64,000 nucleotides of DNA from Ectothiorhodospiraceae bacterium 2226 (lineage in GTDB: Bacteria > Pseudomonadota > Gammaproteobacteria > GCA-013348725). A program made the translations under genes and the position numbers. Every line of letters begins with the position of its first letter. Position 1 is the stretch's first letter. Positions 1-7,218 of this stretch are shown here, one piece after another. The notes beneath the pieces were generated by a model. It did no database searches and was not told the DNA's origin. It saw nothing but the letters and a program-made list of their open reading frames with translations. The stretch covers positions 2,476,501-2,540,500 of the forward strand of contig CP054689.1 in assembly GCA_013348725.1 (NCBI GenBank), given 5' to 3'.

Positions 1-430
1 TCTGCGCCAACTCGGCCGCCTGGGCGCGGATACGCGCTTCCTGTCCCCGCAGCTCGGGTGTGAACTCCTCGCCGAAGTCCTCCGCCTCGTACAACGGGCG
101 GATCTCGATCTCAGCCTCGGTGCCCGGCATCGGATTGGGACAGCGCTTCACCCACTCGATGGCCTCGTCCATGGACTTCACGTCCCACAGCCAATAGCCG
201 GCGATCAGCTCCTTGGTCTCGGGGAACGGTCCGTCCACGACCAGGCGCTGGTCGCCCGCGAAGCGCACCCGCGCCCCCTTGCTGCTCGGCTGCAGCCCCT
301 CGCCCGCGAGCAGGATGCCGGCCTTGGCCAGTTCTTCGTTGTACTGGCCCATCGCCGCCAGCAGCTCTTCGCTCGGCAGCTTGCCGGCCTCCGAGTCCTC
401 GCTGGCCTTTACGATGATCATGAATCGCAT
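1..430 (-). CDS. YCII-related (DGPF-type) domain protein, C-terminus outside window
   Basis: The reading frame starts at an ATG at 430 and runs off the window edge, giving 143 visible residues. The protein begins MRFMIIVKASEDSEAG and contains VDGPFPETKELIAGYW, the characteristic DGPF-type motif of YCII-related proteins, followed by an EAIEWVKRCPNP segment. Members are small alpha-beta barrel proteins of unclear enzymatic role that often sit beside ECF sigma factors; no sigma factor is visible on this side. A GGAGA sequence lies just upstream of the chosen ATG. The family call is firm; the function is not known. Confidence 0.85.
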   Translation of the reverse strand, partial: MRFMIIVKASEDSEAGKLPSEELLAAMGQYNEELAKAGILLAGEGLQPSSKGARVRFAGDQRLVVDGPFPETKELIAGYWLWDVKSMDEAIEWVKRCPNPMPGTEAEIEIRPLYEAEDFGEEFTPELRGQEARIRAQAAELAQ

Positions 431-514
431 GGTCGTCTCTCCGTTGGATGAAGTGTTCACCTTACAGTCGCACGAGCGGGGCGGAAATCGACAGGCGGCT
501 CGAACCCTCGCGAT

Positions 515-534
515 GGGCGGGGGTGGGGGTAGGG
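515..534 (+). other. G-rich tract with G-quadruplex pattern
   Basis: Four runs of three or more G, separated by single bases (C, T and TA), lie in the 209-base gap between the YCII gene and the next minus-strand gene. This fits the usual intramolecular G-quadruplex pattern. The G-rich strand is the non-template strand for rightward transcription only; both neighbouring genes read leftward. No other feature was seen in 431-639. Confidence 0.5.
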
Positions 535-639
535 TGATCGGGGAGCGTAGCCGGCGGCGCGGCGCAGCCATCGACCCGGCAGCCATGACAGCCTGCGGTA
601 GGGCACCAAGCCGCCGGGCGCTGCCTCACCAGAGTCCAC

Positions 640-909
640 TCAGTCGTCGTAAGGCTGATCTGAGCGTGGTGCATTCGGCAACTGCTGATCCAAAGACTGC
701 CGGTATCTGATGCACCCGCGCATGAACTGCGGCCACTCCGGCACGATCGGGAGCCGATCGGTCTTCTCCGGCAGCAAACCCCATAAGGCGGGATGGTGCC
801 AGCACAGCTCGTGCAGGGTGCTATCGCGATGCTCTCGGATACCTTGTCGCAGCTTTCGGGCTTCCGCGAGGAGTTCTTCGCGGCTCATCTGGTCGAGGTC
901 CTCGTCCAT
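640..909 (-). CDS. Small conserved hypothetical protein (89 aa)
   Basis: The 89-residue product starts MDEDLDQMSREELLAEARKL, has a helical N-terminal half, then a Trp/His-rich centre (HELCWHHPALWGLLPEK) and WPQFMRGCIRYRQSLD. I recognise this pattern as a widespread small protein of unknown function found among accessory genes. The ATG at 909 is preferred because GGGAGG sits 6 bases before it; a GTG start five codons earlier would place that ribosome-binding sequence inside the gene. It lies on the same strand as the surrounding accessory genes. Confidence 0.7.
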   Translation of the reverse strand: MDEDLDQMSREELLAEARKLRQGIREHRDSTLHELCWHHPALWGLLPEKTDRLPIVPEWPQFMRGCIRYRQSLDQQLPNAPRSDQPYDD

Positions 910-1023
910 GTCGGCCTCCCGCACAAGGTTCGTGGTGGAGCGAGTGTCTGAGAGCAGAGCTTAGAGCGAGCGCTGGTTTAGCGCGATGTGGTGGGGCTCG
1001 TGAGGATCATGATGTCGGCGCAA

Positions 1024-1880
1024 GTGCTCAATGCAGCGCCGTCGCGTCGCCGCAGCACTTCTTGAACTTCCTGCCGGAGCCGCAGGGGCAGGGGTCGTTG
1101 CGGCCCACCTTCGGTTCCTCGCGGCGATAGGTCTCGATGCGCGCCCGTGCGGCCGCCTCCCTAAGTGGCACGAAGTAGTCGCACAAGCTGTCCAGCGCCG
1201 CCTCGATCGCCGCCGGCGCCTCGGCGGGCGCGCGTGCCTTGAGTGACGCCACGTCATGCACGGTCTCTAGGTCCTCGGACTCGGCGTGGGTGATGATGGG
1301 CTCGAGCATCTCGGGTGACTCTTCCAGTAGCGCCGACCACCAAGGTTCGCCGAACACATCCACCGCCAGCATGAACCCGCCGCACCAAAGGTCCACCAGG
1401 GTAAGATCCTGCTCGTCGTTGCCGACGAAAAGCGGGTCGGCTTGGCCCTCGATTACCGCCGCAGCCACGTCGGTGTAGTGGCGCATGATGAGTTCCAGTA
1501 CCGCCTGCGCCTGCTCCTGACTGTCGAACTCGGGCCGCGCCTCGCCCTCGTCCATGTCCCATACCCAGGGAAGCCATTCGCTCGGTGGAATCAGGTCGGG
1601 ATTCAGCGCGCGAGCGCGGTCAGGTAGCCGTCCAGCGTCGACAGCGGCATGGCGGACTCGGGCACGGTGTCGGAGAGCAGGACTCGTCGAGGCGATTCAG
1701 CTCTTCGTCGGAGAGCGGGGTGAGGGCATGGGTTCTCTCGCTACCTAGGGGCGCTATGAGGCGCACCGAGCCGCCAGGGTAGATTCCTTCGGGCGCGGCG
1801 GCAAGCGGCCGCGCTTTACGCGCTCACGAGAGATGAACACGCGAGTCAGAGCAGGATAGAAAATAAATCCATCCCCTTCT
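1024..1880. repeat. Direct repeat copy 1 (YecA/SEC-C gene plus leader)
   Basis: This stretch is repeated 2370 bases further on at about 3394-4255. Bases 1048-1423 are identical to 3418-3793 over 376 bases. The rest, including the 5' end of the gene and about 150 bases upstream, is still clearly homologous but has substitutions and indels. The ends are approximate. Confidence 0.85.
1028..1729 (-). pseudogene. YecA/UPF0149-like SEC-C protein, copy 1, 5' end broken by indels
   Basis: Compared with the intact copy at 3398-4105, the 5' part has a 2-base insertion near 1610, a 1-base deletion near 1681 and a 7-base deletion near 1721. The expected start codon (1727-1729) is therefore out of frame with the body. 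The remaining open frame (175 residues from an internal ATG at 1555) keeps the central YecA-like region and the C-terminal SEC-C motif [20 protein letters not shown]. The family is a small metal-binding protein group of poorly known role. A shortened product from an internal start is possible, but there is no good sign of one. Confidence 0.8.
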
Positions 1881-1917
1881 CGCTACTACGTTCCCTCTCT
1901 TTGCTAAACGCGGCGGT

Positions 1918-1992
1918 CTATCGAAGTCCCAAAAACCCCAGGATGACCAGAACGATGACGATAAGCCCAACTATGTAGATGATGTTGTTCAT
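1918..1992 (-). CDS. 24-residue single-pass membrane peptide
   Basis: This short gene encodes MNNIIYIVGLIVIVLVILGF plus LGLR: one hydrophobic segment flanked by two Asn at the N-terminus and a terminal Arg. The start is supported by a very strong ribosome-binding sequence, GGAGGAAGG, seven bases before the ATG. A longer frame through the same stop exists, but its N-terminal part is low-complexity and lacks such a signal. I recognise similar peptides of the form MNNIxYIVGxxVIVLxILxFxGLR in other proteobacteria; their function is unknown. Confidence 0.7.
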   Translation of the reverse strand: MNNIIYIVGLIVIVLVILGFLGLR

Positions 1993-2199
1993 GAAACCTT
2001 CCTCCGGGCTGGCAAAGCGACCGGCTAAGTATAGGAAAGCAATACGCCCTTCGCCGAGGTCAAGCAGCCCGTTTGCCGCCACTTCACCGTCCGCGCGGCC
2101 GCAGGCGTCGAGGAGGGCGGGCTTTTGCCGGCGAGGTCGCGGAAGAAGAACGCTGGGGGTGGGGCTGCGGTTCTCCGCAGGCACTAAGGCGGCTCATCC

Positions 2200-2667
2200 C
2201 TACGGTTTGCACACGGTCCACTGACCTGGCGCTCCGTAACGCGGGTTGCCGGGGAGGATCACGAGTAGGACAAGCGCGCCCAGGACGAGCAGAACGGCCT
2301 CATCCTGAATCGCGCCTACCGTACCGCCGCCGACTACAAGCCAGAAAGCCACCGTCCACCACCCGGACGCATTGATGTCGTGAAATCGCATGATGAGGGG
2401 CGGGGACCAAAGGAGTAGCAGCACGAGTTACGCGTACTCCATGCTCCAACGGGCGATATGAGGAAACGTCTGCGTGAGCGGAGGGACCGCGAAGTAGAGC
2501 GCGTAGGTCACCGTTAGATACGTGCCAAAGAAAGCGGCCGCGAACCACGCGCGCCCGATTCTCCCTAGGCGCGGGATTCGCGGAAGCCAGTGGGGATGTC
2601 CGTTATCGCGAGTCGCATCGGGGCCTTGGGCTAAGCGAGTTTGATCGCTGCTGGATGCGCCGCGCAC
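2200..2667 (-). pseudogene. DUF805 membrane protein interrupted by an in-frame stop
   Basis: Read through, the frame shows the DUF805 signature: GRIGRAWF near the N-terminus, hydrophobic segments, RFHDINASGWW in the middle, another hydrophobic stretch and the C-terminal PGNPRYG. A TAA at 2428-2430 splits it in the same frame, with no shift, after the residues SMEYA. The downstream half could restart at a GTG two codons later, but that would lose the first membrane segment. A single nonsense mutation or a sequencing error explains it. The 5' end is uncertain; 2667 is a GTG. The gene follows the GNAT gene by 4 bases. Confidence 0.65.
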
Positions 2668-2671
2668 CCCG

Positions 2672-3241
2672 CTAGGCCGCCGGCTCCGAAGCAGCAGCGG
2701 AAGTGGCGGCCGAATCGCGTGATGCGTTTGCGCGCTTTTGCAGGACTACGAGATCCAGCGTTCCGTTGCGCGGCGTGCCGACACCGCTATCGATCGGGTA
2801 AGGGAGCCGCTGGCCGGAATCTTCATATCCCCTACGGATATAGAACTGGATCAGCTCCGTTCTCGCCCCCACCACGATCAGCACGAAGCGTTCCGCGCCT
2901 AGCGATGAGGCGGCGTATGACTCCGCTTCGGCCAGCATTGCGCTCCCCAGCCCGCCGGCCTGGATGCTCGGCTCGATGGCGAGCATGCCGATAGTGGCAT
3001 CAGCGCCCGTTCGGTCGATCTGGACGCATGCCACGAGCCTGTCGTCGCGTAGACCTACCAAGACCACCGAAGAGCCGAGCAGCTTCTCGACCTGTCGCGA
3101 ACTGGTTCTGTCGCCGCTGACAATGCGGGATTCGTGTGTCCAGCCCTCGGCGCCAGCTTGCGGGCGATAGGCGGCGTTCACCAGCCGCGCAATCTCGGCG
3201 GCATCGGCGGCGGTTGCTTTGCGGTATGTCAGGCGGTTCAT
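2672..3241 (-). CDS. GNAT family N-acetyltransferase
   Basis: The 189-residue protein starts MNRLTYRKATAADAAEIARL, the typical beginning of a GNAT acetyltransferase, and has IGMLAIEPSIQAGGLGSAML as the acetyl-CoA pyrophosphate-binding region (Q/RxxGxG/A-like), followed by FYIRRGYEDSG near the C-terminus. It should transfer an acetyl group from acetyl-CoA to an unknown amine. ATG 3241 is chosen because GGGAGGAG lies 11 bases upstream; the extension to 3367 is not GNAT-like. The C-terminal 20 residues are Ala/Ser-rich and probably disordered. Confidence 0.85.
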   Translation of the reverse strand: MNRLTYRKATAADAAEIARLVNAAYRPQAGAEGWTHESRIVSGDRTSSRQVEKLLGSSVVLVGLRDDRLVACVQIDRTGADATIGMLAIEPSIQAGGLGSAMLAEAESYAASSLGAERFVLIVVGARTELIQFYIRRGYEDSGQRLPYPIDSGVGTPRNGTLDLVVLQKRANASRDSAATSAAASEPAA

Positions 3242-3393
3242 GGTTCGACAAGCTCCTCCCGCGACGCGGTCGCGCGTGCGCCCGCTAGAAGGTATTCGGA
3301 AATGTTCGCCATCGGCAAGTGGGGAGCTTCGCCAACCAAGAATGCCTTCAAGACGGGATTCCTGCACAAGTGCGCGTTGAGCGGGGCGCGTGA

Positions 3394-4255
3394 GCGCTCA
3401 ATGCAGCGGGGGCGCGCCGCCGCAGCACTTCTTGAACTTCCTGCCGGAGCCGCAGGGGCAGGGGTCGTTGCGGCCCACCTTCGGTTCCTCGCGGCGATAG
3501 GTCTCGATGCGCGCCCGTGCGGCCGCCTCCCTAAGTGGCACGAAGTAGTCGCACAAGCTGTCCAGCGCCGCCTCGATCGCCGCCGGCGCCTCGGCGGGCG
3601 CGCGTGCCTTGAGTGACGCCACGTCATGCACGGTCTCTAGGTCCTCGGACTCGGCGTGGGTGATGATGGGCTCGAGCATCTCGGGTGACTCTTCCAGTAG
3701 CGCCGACCACCAAGGTTCGCCGAACACATCCACCGCCAGCATGAACCCGCCGCACCAAAGGTCCACCAGGGTAAGATCCTGCTCGTCGTTGCCCACGAAA
3801 AGCGGGTCGACCTGACCCTCCATGACCGCCGCGTTGACGTCGGCGTAGTGGCGCATGATGAGTTCCAGAATCGCCTGTGCCTGCTCCTGGGTTTCGAACT
3901 CGGGCCGCGCCTCGCCCTCGTCCATGTCCCATACCCAGGGAAGCCATTCGCTCGGCGGGATCAGGTCGGGATTCAGCGCGAGCGCGGTGAGGTAGCCGTC
4001 CAGCGTCGAAAGCGGCATGGCGGACTCGGGCACGGTGTCGGCGAGCAGGAACTCGTCGAGGCGATTCAACTCTTCGTCGGAGAGCGGGGTGGAGAGTGAG
4101 GGCATGGGCTTTCTCGCTACCTAGGGGTGCTATGACTCGAATCGAGCAGCCAGGGTAGAGCCCTTCGGTCGCGGCGGCAAGTCGCCGCTCTTTACCCGCT
4201 CACGAGAGGCGAACGCGGGACTCGGAGCAGCATGGAAAATGAATCCGTCTCCTGT
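3394..4255. repeat. Direct repeat copy 2 (YecA/SEC-C gene plus leader)
   Basis: This is the partner of the repeat at about 1024-1880. It contains the intact version of the gene and a homologous leader that includes the shared CCTAGGGG sequence just upstream of the start. The perfectly conserved block is 3418-3793. Confidence 0.85.
3398..4105 (-). CDS. YecA/UPF0149 family protein with C-terminal SEC-C motif, copy 2 (intact)
   Basis: The 235-residue protein has an N-terminal YecA-like helical domain (starting [20 protein letters not shown], with [20 protein letters not shown]) and ends in a SEC-C zinc-binding motif, [24 protein letters not shown] modules bind zinc and are also found at the end of SecA. 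YecA-family proteins have been linked to ribosomes or protein quality control, but no fixed role can be given here. A degenerate second copy lies 2.4 kb downstream at 1028-1729. Confidence 0.9.
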   Translation of the reverse strand: MPSLSTPLSDEELNRLDEFLLADTVPESAMPLSTLDGYLTALALNPDLIPPSEWLPWVWDMDEGEARPEFETQEQAQAILELIMRHYADVNAAVMEGQVDPLFVGNDEQDLTLVDLWCGGFMLAVDVFGEPWWSALLEESPEMLEPIITHAESEDLETVHDVASLKARAPAEAPAAIEAALDSLCDYFVPLREAAARARIETYRREEPKVGRNDPCPCGSGRKFKKCCGGAPPLH

Positions 4256-4355
4256 TCGTGGTCCCGATCCAGCAGCCCCTGAGCTGCGCCGCTCGCCTGG
4301 TCGCAGGAGCTAGGAGCGCCGTTTCCGGACGCGGCCCGGCAAGCCAGAGGGCTTC

Positions 4356-4605
4356 CTATTCCAGTAGTATGACGATCCGCTCATTCTTCTTGTGATCCTC
4401 GACTTCGATGAGCGTACCTTCTACCTCCGGCGACGAGGCGAGCTTGACGATTTCATCGACGTCGATCCCCTGCTCGGCGAGTACGGCGGTGGCGGCACGG
4501 GGGGATGAAGTGCGCGGCGACCTTCAGGGCGCGCGTAGGAATGGTGATCGTGGTCTCCGGGCTGGACTCGTTACCCTTGAACACCTTGATCTTCAGGTTC
4601 TGCAT
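4356..4605 (-). pseudogene. Small conserved hypothetical gene with a 1-base frameshift in a C tract
   Basis: From the ATG at 4605 the frame reads MQNLKIKVFKGNESSPETTI and on to LKVAAHFIP, then fails. One base removed from the six-C run at about 4499-4504 restores a frame that continues through AATAVLAEQGIDVDEIVKLA and SPEVEGTLIEVEDHKKNERI to the TAG at 4356. The restored product is about 82 residues, has no membrane segment and looks like a known family of short soluble hypothetical proteins. The shift sits in a homopolymer, so a sequencing error or slippage is as likely as real decay. Confidence 0.65.
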
Positions 4606-5012
4606 GGCCTTACTATCCTTGAACGCGTGAGAAAGTATGTCTACTCACCGAATCACGTAGTTGGCCTGACGAAGGAAGCCAACGTCTCGTCGCTCCAACC
4701 CTCGCAGAACTCGGGATCATCCGAAACCCGGGTCTGTCCCCGATTATCCATTTCATTGCCGGCGCTGCGGTATAAGGTACTGTACTACTCAAGCCAACAG
4801 TAACTAGACGGAAAAGGTCCGTGTTCAAACACGGAAAATCTCCGTATATGACGAGCAGCGTGGGTGCACGCAGACCCATCCGCTTCGCACTTAACCGGCG
4901 ATACTTTCTTGCAGAACTGGGGCGTTTCCCAACGTGTCATGCAATCTTCCCCGCGTGTTATACGGACGTCGGCCTCCATATTGGTGATAGACGGCCAAGG
5001 CTACCGCGAACA
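4606..5012. other. 407-base gap, less GC-rich than its surroundings
   Basis: No convincing gene was found on either strand; the short open frames lack recognisable domains or ribosome-binding sites. On the minus strand a possible promoter for the frameshifted small gene is TTGGCT, 17 bases, TATACC, in about 4770-4798. A perfect 8-base inverted repeat lies at 4818-4835. Confidence 0.5.
4818..4835. promoter_or_regulatory. 8-base perfect inverted repeat, operator-like
   Basis: TCCGTGTT and its complement AACACGGA are separated by two bases. With such a short spacer it looks more like a dimeric protein-binding site than an RNA hairpin. No regulator gene lies beside it, and its owner is unknown. 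Confidence 0.35.
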
Positions 5013-6395
5013 CTATTGCTCGGACACCGCCTCACGGCCCACCCGCACCTTATGGTGCTGAAAATACTCCCGCTGCAACGCCGCAGCCACCCCCGCCAAT
5101 AGTATCAACGCCAACAGGTTCGGCAACGCCATCAACAGATTCATGATGTCCGCGATATTCCACACCAGCGCGAGCGGGACGCTGGCACCAACCCACACCA
5201 GCAGGGCGAACACGATGCGGTAGGGCAGCACGGCGCGCTCGCCGAACAGGAACCGCGCGGAGCGGTCGCCGTAGTAAGACCAGGCGATGGTGGTGGAGAA
5301 GGCGAACAGGGTGAGGCCGCCGCCGACGATCCAGGCGCCGGGGGCGCCGAGCACGCTGCTGAAGGCGTGCGCGGTGAGCGAGGCGCCCATGGCTTCTTCG
5401 GGGCGGGTGAGCATGGCGCCGGTGACGACGATGACGAGGCCGGTGAGGGTGCACACGATGAGCGTGTCGATGAAGGGCTCCATCATGGCGACCAGGCCCT
5501 CGCGCGCGGGTTCCTTGGTGCGCGCGGCGGCGTGGGCGATGGCGGAGGAGCCGAGGCCCGCCTCGTTGGAGAACAGGCCGCGCGCGACGCCCCAGCGGAT
5601 GGCCTCGCCGACGGCGGCGCCGCCCACGGCCCAGGGGTTGAGGGCGTAGGTGAAGATGGTGGCGAGCGCGGCGGGGATCTCGGCGGCGTGCAGGAACAGC
5701 ACGATCAGGGCGCCGAGCATGTACAGCAGGGCCATGAACGGCACCAGGATGGACGCCACGCGCGCGATGCGGCGTACGCCGCCGAGGATCACCATGGCGA
5801 CCAGCGTGGCCATGACCAGGCCCACCGCCCAGCCGTAGCCGCGCAGCTCGGGCCAGATGTAGGTGAGGCCGTCCACCACGGAGTTGGCCTGCACCATGTT
5901 GCCGATGCCGAACGCGGCGATGAGCGCGAACACGGCGAACAGGGCGGCCATGCGCGGCATGTTGAGGCCGTGCAGCAGGGTGTACATGGGGCCGCCCGAG
6001 ACGGTGCCGTCGGGGGCGATCTCGCGAAAGCGCAGGGAGAGGGTGCTTTCGGTGAACTTGGTGGCCATGCCGAAGAAGGCCGTGACCCACATCCAGAACA
6101 GCGCGCCCGGGCCGCCCAAGGCGATGGCGGTGGCCACGCCGGCGATGTTGCCGGTACCGATGGTGGCGGACAGGGCGGTGGACAGGGCCTGGAAGTGGGT
6201 GACCTCGCCGGGGTGGCCGGGGTCGGCGTGCTTGCCCCACACCAGCTCGGCGCCGTGGCGGAAGCCGCGGAGCTGGATGGCGCGGGTGCGGATGGTGAGG
6301 TACAGCCCCGCGCCGAGCAGCAGGGCGAGGGTGAGGTAGTTGCCCCACAGGATGCCGGACAGCCAGCCGGTCCACTCGGTGAGCGTTTCGATCAT
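5013..6395 (-). CDS. Sodium:alanine/glycine symporter (AGCS family)
   Basis: The 460-residue integral membrane protein has about eleven hydrophobic segments. The family hallmark is present near the N-terminal third: ALSATIGTGNIAGVATAIAL followed by GGPGALFWMW. Also visible are FRHGAELVWGKHADPGHPGE in the first loop and the GLFSNEAGLGSSAIAHAAA region typical of AgcS/AlsT transporters. It should import alanine or glycine with Na+, which fits a neighbourhood rich in Na+-linked transport. Length is normal for the family. It is probably transcribed alone; the upstream gap is G-rich and contains hairpins. Confidence 0.93.
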   Translation of the reverse strand: MIETLTEWTGWLSGILWGNYLTLALLLGAGLYLTIRTRAIQLRGFRHGAELVWGKHADPGHPGEVTHFQALSTALSATIGTGNIAGVATAIALGGPGALFWMWVTAFFGMATKFTESTLSLRFREIAPDGTVSGGPMYTLLHGLNMPRMAALFAVFALIAAFGIGNMVQANSVVDGLTYIWPELRGYGWAVGLVMATLVAMVILGGVRRIARVASILVPFMALLYMLGALIVLFLHAAEIPAALATIFTYALNPWAVGGAAVGEAIRWGVARGLFSNEAGLGSSAIAHAAARTKEPAREGLVAMMEPFIDTLIVCTLTGLVIVVTGAMLTRPEEAMGASLTAHAFSSVLGAPGAWIVGGGLTLFAFSTTIAWSYYGDRSARFLFGERAVLPYRIVFALLVWVGASVPLALVWNIADIMNLLMALPNLLALILLAGVAAALQREYFQHHKVRVGREAVSEQ

Positions 6396-6481
6396 GCGGT
6401 CTGTGCCTTGTTATTCGGTTGGCGGGGGACGGCTTGGGGGAGCGTATCGGATGGGGGGGTGGGGGACAAGAGACGGGGGAT

Positions 6482-6502
6482 GGGTTGGTGGGCGGGGGTG
6501 GG
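6482..6502 (+). other. G-quadruplex pattern upstream of the AGCS gene
   Basis: Four G runs (3, 3, 5 and 3) with loops TTGGT, C and T lie within a wider G-rich stretch at about 6419-6502. For the leftward AGCS gene the G-rich strand is the template strand. Confidence 0.45.
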
Positions 6503-6539
6503 CCGGCAGGCGTTGAAGGCTTGGTGCGACTTCGGTCGC

Positions 6540-6624
6540 TCATGGCGCGATGCGCTGCGCTTATGGCGCCCTACGGTGCGGGGTAGGTGCGGGGTAGGGC
6601 GCAATAACCGAAGGGCATTGCGCC
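6540..6624. repeat. REP-like intergenic element with hairpins
   Basis: The gap between the AGCS gene and the protease gene contains an 11-base unit (GGTGCGGGGTA) repeated in tandem at 6575-6596. It also has a perfect inverted repeat, GGCGCAAT at 6598-6605 with ATTGCGCC at 6617-6624. A related GGCGC...GGCGCC hairpin lies just before it at about 6544-6570. The composition and layout resemble REP-type repeats of high-GC proteobacteria. The rest of 6396-6671 shows nothing else. Confidence 0.5.
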
Positions 6625-6671
6625 GGAGGGTGCTGACGGTGCGGTGCGTTCGGGACGGGCGCGTACATGCG

Positions 6672-7178
6672 TCAATGCTGGCGCAGGGTGAGGGTGTCGC
6701 CGCGCTGGGTGAGTTCGAGCTCGCGCAGAAAGCTCATGCCGAGCAGCACCAGGTCGGAGTGGGGGTTGATGGAGGCGCGCACGTTGCGCACTTCGATGTC
6801 GCCGATCTGCACGCGCTCGAGCACCGTGGCGTAGGTGGTGACCATACCGCTGGCGGTCTGTGTGGGCACGGCATGGCCGCGGCGCAGGCCGAGCTCGCGT
6901 GCCAGCGGTTCGGGGATGGAGACGACCGTGGCGCCGGTGTCGACCAGCAGGTCGACGGGACGGCCGTTGAGTTGCCCGGTTACCACGTAGTGGCCGCTGC
7001 GGTTGCGCTGCAGGACCACCTCGCGCATGCCGTCGGCGTACTGCAGGCTCTCGACCTGTTGGTTGGGGTTGTACTGGCGCTCCAGCATGCCGTCGAAGTA
7101 GACGGTGAGCAGGCCGAGGGCAATCACGATGCCCGCGACCATCATGATCTTGCCGAGGGCGGAGGGGAGTTGGCTCAT
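6672..7178 (-). CDS. Membrane-anchored retropepsin-like aspartic protease (clan AA, TIGR02281-type)
   Basis: The 168-residue protein has one N-terminal transmembrane segment (about residues 10-28) and then a single retropepsin-like domain. The catalytic motif is LLVDTGATVVSIP (Asp-Thr-Gly), followed by the hydrophobic-hydrophobic-Gly motif VLLGMSFLREL near the C-terminus. One such domain is half a pepsin, so the enzyme should act as a dimer, facing the periplasm. ATG 7178 is chosen because the anchor begins there; the upstream part of the open frame overlaps the P-type ATPase gene and is not protease-like. The substrate is unknown. Confidence 0.87.
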   Translation of the reverse strand: MSQLPSALGKIMMVAGIVIALGLLTVYFDGMLERQYNPNQQVESLQYADGMREVVLQRNRSGHYVVTGQLNGRPVDLLVDTGATVVSIPEPLARELGLRRGHAVPTQTASGMVTTYATVLERVQIGDIEVRNVRASINPHSDLVLLGMSFLRELELTQRGDTLTLRQH

Positions 7179-7218
7179 GCGTGCATTATACCGAGCGTGA
7201 GACCGGGCTCCCCGGCGA

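Noticed and set aside
600-4700. Chromosomal integron cassette array
   Set aside because: The gene types fit, but no integrase is visible and no RYYYAAC/GTTRRRY pairs with a foldable stem were found in the gaps. One pair of core-like sequences at about 4890-4970 lacks complementary inner arms.
4811-4840. tRNA T-arm or tRNA fragment
   Set aside because: The hairpin contains TTCAAA in its loop, but the loop is one base short of the T-loop pattern and no acceptor or anticodon arm flanks it.
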